The notes beneath the pieces are model-generated. The model made no database searches, was not told the DNA's origin, and saw only the letters and a program-made list of their open reading frames with translations. Shown here piece after piece: positions 61,110 through 64,000 of a DNA stretch of 64,000 nucleotides; within the stretch, counting starts at the first letter, position 1, and each line of letters starts with the position of its first letter. The position numbers and the translations under genes are program-made. The stretch is from Artocarpus heterophyllus (taxonomy: Eukaryota; Streptophyta; Magnoliopsida; Rosales; Moraceae), in assembly GCA_025403435.1 (NCBI GenBank), contig CM046335.1:9243187-9307186 (forward strand). The letters are read 5' to 3'.

Positions 61110-61642
61110 TGTTGGAATTTCTTCCTCAATCACCCTTCGATTATACACATGAGATCAAAAAAAGAACAACAAAGAATGAGAACACTAAACAGCAAGAAAT
61201 TTGTTCTCGAGGTTCGGCCAAATTTAAGCCTACGTCCTCGTGAACTCCCCTCAAGGAATTCAATCTATTCTCGGTTAGAATATATCCAAAGATGACACTC
61301 TCAGACTCCCACCAACAGAGTTTTCTTAAAAAATAAACAGCAAGAATACCCAAAGAAATATCCTCTTTCTCTCTCTAACTCTCTTACACTTGTTTTTCTC
61401 TCTCTATTTTGTTTTTCACACGAGAACCAACTGAACTATTGAGTACACAGAGTAATAGATGTATACATGTCTAATTACAATTGTAACAAAAGAAAACAAG
61501 ACACATCAACAATACTAACTCGTAAAACAACACCGTGTATCTTCAATGCTTACCAAACGAATTGTCGTTCTGCTTTTTCTTGCTTAATAGACAAAGCAAA
61601 TTTGGATAAGAATTTCAACATATATGAGCTAAAATTTCAACA
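61110..61642 (-). repeat. Copia-3 5' LTR
   Basis: Starts TGTTGGAATTTCTTCC and ends AATTTCAACA, 533 bp like its partner. The initiator-Met-type primer-binding site lies beside it on the minus strand (61095-61108, TGGCATCAGAGCTC). Confidence 0.9.
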
Positions 61643-61647
61643 GAAGA

Positions 61648-63870
61648 ATATTCATATTTATATTTGTATTCATGCATGGAGTATACAGAATAATTTCAGT
61701 ATATTACAAGTGTTAATAAATGACATTTTTAAGTTAAAAAAAAGATTTGTAAGGGTAAAAATGAGTTTGTAAAATAAAAAATTAGTAAACCTTATGTTGA
61801 TAAAATTAGTATTAATTAAAAACGTACATTATTTGAGACTTTATCAGAGTAAATTTGACAAATCTTACATTTATTAAGTTAGCCATAGAGTAAATTCGAG
61901 TAAATCCTGATTTATGAAAATCGAACAAGTGATAATCCGATTTACCAAATTCGGTCTTGGGGTTTTTGGCTAAGTTTCAAATTTATTAATTTTGGTCGTC
62001 AAGATTTTCAACCTAAGTTTCAAACTCTGCAAATTTTATTGTTAGGGTTTTTTTTATGCTAACATATTTAGTAATATTATTCAAGAAATTCAAAAATCAA
62101 ATTGAAGATGGTGCTACAAGTTTTTATCTTGAAGATTTTGGTTAGAGAAGGATTCAAATTGAAGATAGGGACAAGCATTGAAGAGAAAATTAGTTCAAGT
62201 GATATCCGAGTTTAAACTTTGAAAAGGATTTGATTTTGGCTCTTTAGAAAGAAGGGATTACGATTTGCTTTAAAGAAGATTTATTGAAGATATTTTTGGA
62301 GTCTAAATTCATAAAATCACAGCAAAAAAGTCCAGGTTCAATTCAAAAAATTGGATCATGCCTTATCAGATAATGTCACATATAAGTGTTACAACACTAA
62401 AATACGACACGAATTTTAAACACCCTATCCGAGATGTGATCAAGATATGCAAGCAGCTCTACAAAAGTGGAGATGTGATCAAGATACTGGAAGCAGTTCT
62501 ATAGATGCCTCGCTTCTTCGTAAAGGTATTTTGCACGTCTAGAGAGCTTTTTTTTTTTGCAGAAGTATAAGTTGAAGTCTTCAGATATTAGAGATAAGTG
62601 GTGGTCGTTGAATAGATCCATCTAAGTGTTACAATACAAAGACGACAAAAGAAAGAGGTAGGTTTAACAATTGAACCACCATAAATTGCCCGTGTTCTTC
62701 TATTTACTAATTGCTTTTGGTGACTTTGAATAAATGGAATTTAATTAAAGCTGATAAAACAGGATCTTTCATTTATGATCGGATAAATCTGTAATTTTTG
62801 AATTCACCGCGATTTAAAACCCTCCCAAATAACATTTTCTAAAAAACTCCCAAATTTGCTTACGTTAGAATCCTTTTTTCTAGATGTAAAAAAGGTTTAG
62901 GAGGAAAAAAAAAAAAAAACATGTATTGGCATTCAACCATGATGAATATTCGTATAGAATATTGGGCAGCTGCCAAATCACTTTATTACAAGTTTCTCAT
63001 TTTCTTGCCTAACAGCCATATTAAAATATGGTCCGGAATTCCAATTTTCAAATGCTTGACCTTCAAGGCCAACCATTTTAAGACGCCTACTTCGACCGTA
63101 ATTGCCCTCAATAACAAGGACGTTTCTTTGAGATTGATGAGAAAGGGACCCAAAGGTTGACCTTCAATGGTAGACCCTCTTTACTCGGATCCTATGAATT
63201 TTTTGACGCGTTTAATACAAAAAGAGCGTGGATTCCCAGGAAAAAACGTGGCAGAACTTGTTTTGTTATAGCAAACAATCAATGGTGAACCGTGTGGGAT
63301 GAGGCTGATTCCTTAAACATTAGCTTTAGGCCCTCCGAAGCCGACATGTTTACATTACCTTTCACAAGTCTGAACCATTGATTTAAATTGAAAATATTGT
63401 TGCTGACTTAAAGTTTTGAGAAGAAAACTGCGGTTTAAAGGTAACACACAATCTCAAAATTCCGTATTCAAACTTTTTTGCGGTCAATGCATAAAATAAA
63501 ATCTAAACCCTCAAAGACGGTCTAATTAAGTCTCGTGCATCTAAATTTATTTGGAATATGAAACCGACCAGCTTGCAATATTAAAACATATATTTTTACT
63601 TTTGACCAAAGGTATGACGATGGAGTCTAAGATCCTTTGGTTAAAAGTGATGACTCATATGTATCTCAAGAAATCACCATACGGTCAATAGACAATTGAA
63701 TGTAAGGCATATTATGCATTTCTTAAGAATACAAAAAGGATTTTCTAACGCAGAGAAGCATCTTACCTCATCAGGAAACAATTATTTTGATCATAATTTA
63801 TAATGTTACAAATAAGAACTTATCACTTATGAACCTAAAATTAGAACACATTAATCTGTACAAGATGAAC
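61648..63870. other. Intergenic DNA right of the nested retrotransposon
   Basis: AT-rich, with repeated short segments such as GAGATGTGATCAAGATA(TGC/CTGG)AAGCAG at about 62430-62500. No ORF has recognisable similarity. Two short runs of A or T (62546-62557, 62908-62921) are the only other notable features. Confidence 0.5.
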
Positions 63871-63954
63871 CTACTCTTTTACAACACAGTTAGGTGTGGT
63901 TCCACGCGGCTCCAAACACAGAGACCATTTTCTACTCTCTATTGGTCTCATCAC
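63871..63954 (-). CDS. Possible terminal exon of a minus-strand gene lying beyond the right edge
   Basis: On the minus strand an acceptor-like TTGCTCCAG (63955-63963) precedes 27 open codons (VMRPIESRKWSLCLEPRGT and a short tail) ending in TAG at 63871-63873. The composition looks coding and the sequence leaves AT-rich DNA here. I do not recognise the protein. It could be chance. Confidence 0.2.
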   Translation of the reverse strand: MMRPIESRKWSLCLEPRGTTPNCVVKE

Positions 63955-64000
63955 CTGGAGCAACAAATCACAAACCCACCGGTCTATATGGTTAACTTAA

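Larger units (their letters stand above)
41204..61642 (-). mobile_element. Copia LTR retrotransposon 3, split by two gypsy insertions
   Basis: LTRs of 533 bp each lie at 41204-41736 and 61110-61642, flanked by the 5-bp duplication GAAGA (41199-41203 and 61643-61647). This shows they are the two ends of a single insertion 20 kb apart. Removing the inserts at 43634-50432 and 50619-58827 leaves about 5.4 kb, a normal Copia size. On the minus strand the order is gag, integrase, (insert), short pol segment, (insert), RT, RNase H. A sampled 130-bp stretch of the LTRs differs by about a tenth, and the coding parts are full of frameshifts. It is therefore the oldest element here. Confidence 0.9.

Noticed and set aside
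62921..63160. 79-codon plus-strand ORF
   Set aside because: No recognised family and no promoter or splice context. It starts directly after a poly-A run.

Overview
The window is nuclear DNA from a dicot angiosperm, probably woody. It is AT-rich, its host genes carry many GT-AG introns, and it is packed with Copia and Ty3/gypsy LTR retrotransposons and MITEs. Nothing prokaryotic or organellar is seen. All coordinates, exon joins and repeat ends were counted by hand from the sequence.

Host genes, all on the minus strand: (1) the 5' half of an NPC1-type sterol transporter, 15 exons between 59 and 8856, running off the left edge; (2) a decayed PPR gene of the At2g17210 type (25938-28171); (3) a complete nine-exon galacturonosyltransferase of the GAUT3 type (28652-32555); (4) a complete six-exon receptor-like cytoplasmic kinase of the Kin3/PIX13/At2g17220 type (34520-37387). 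The order resembles a merged version of two Arabidopsis neighbourhoods (At4g38270-38350 and At2g17210-17220).

Mobile DNA fills most of the rest. Two related Copia elements lie in opposite orientation, each with both LTRs and a 5-bp target-site duplication (11157-17813 minus; 18455-25291 plus). A third, older Copia (41204-61642 minus) has been split by two gypsy-type insertions. The first (43634-50432) looks chimeric, with unequal LTRs and no target-site duplication. The second (50619-58827) is very young: its 1975-bp LTRs look identical and are flanked by TTAAT.

The most interesting object is that young gypsy element. It keeps LTRs, primer-binding site and polypurine tract, but no gag or pol was recognised. 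Its interior instead holds two intact intronless ORFs. One is a 173-aa basic Cys-cluster protein behind a G-box and TATA box, with a resemblance to RNA-virus nucleic-acid-binding proteins. The other is a 216-aa homologue of LOG (the cytokinin-activating phosphoribohydrolase) that keeps the PGGxGT-EE motif but has lost a usually conserved Arg-Lys motif. It reads as a non-autonomous retrotransposon carrying captured cargo genes.

Smaller elements include a 1008-bp hAT-like MITE with dense GAGGCGTAAGCCTC subterminal repeats in an NPC1 intron, a 71-bp hAT-like micro-MITE, a Harbinger-like MITE, and a recurrent palindrome built on ACGACATGTCGT.
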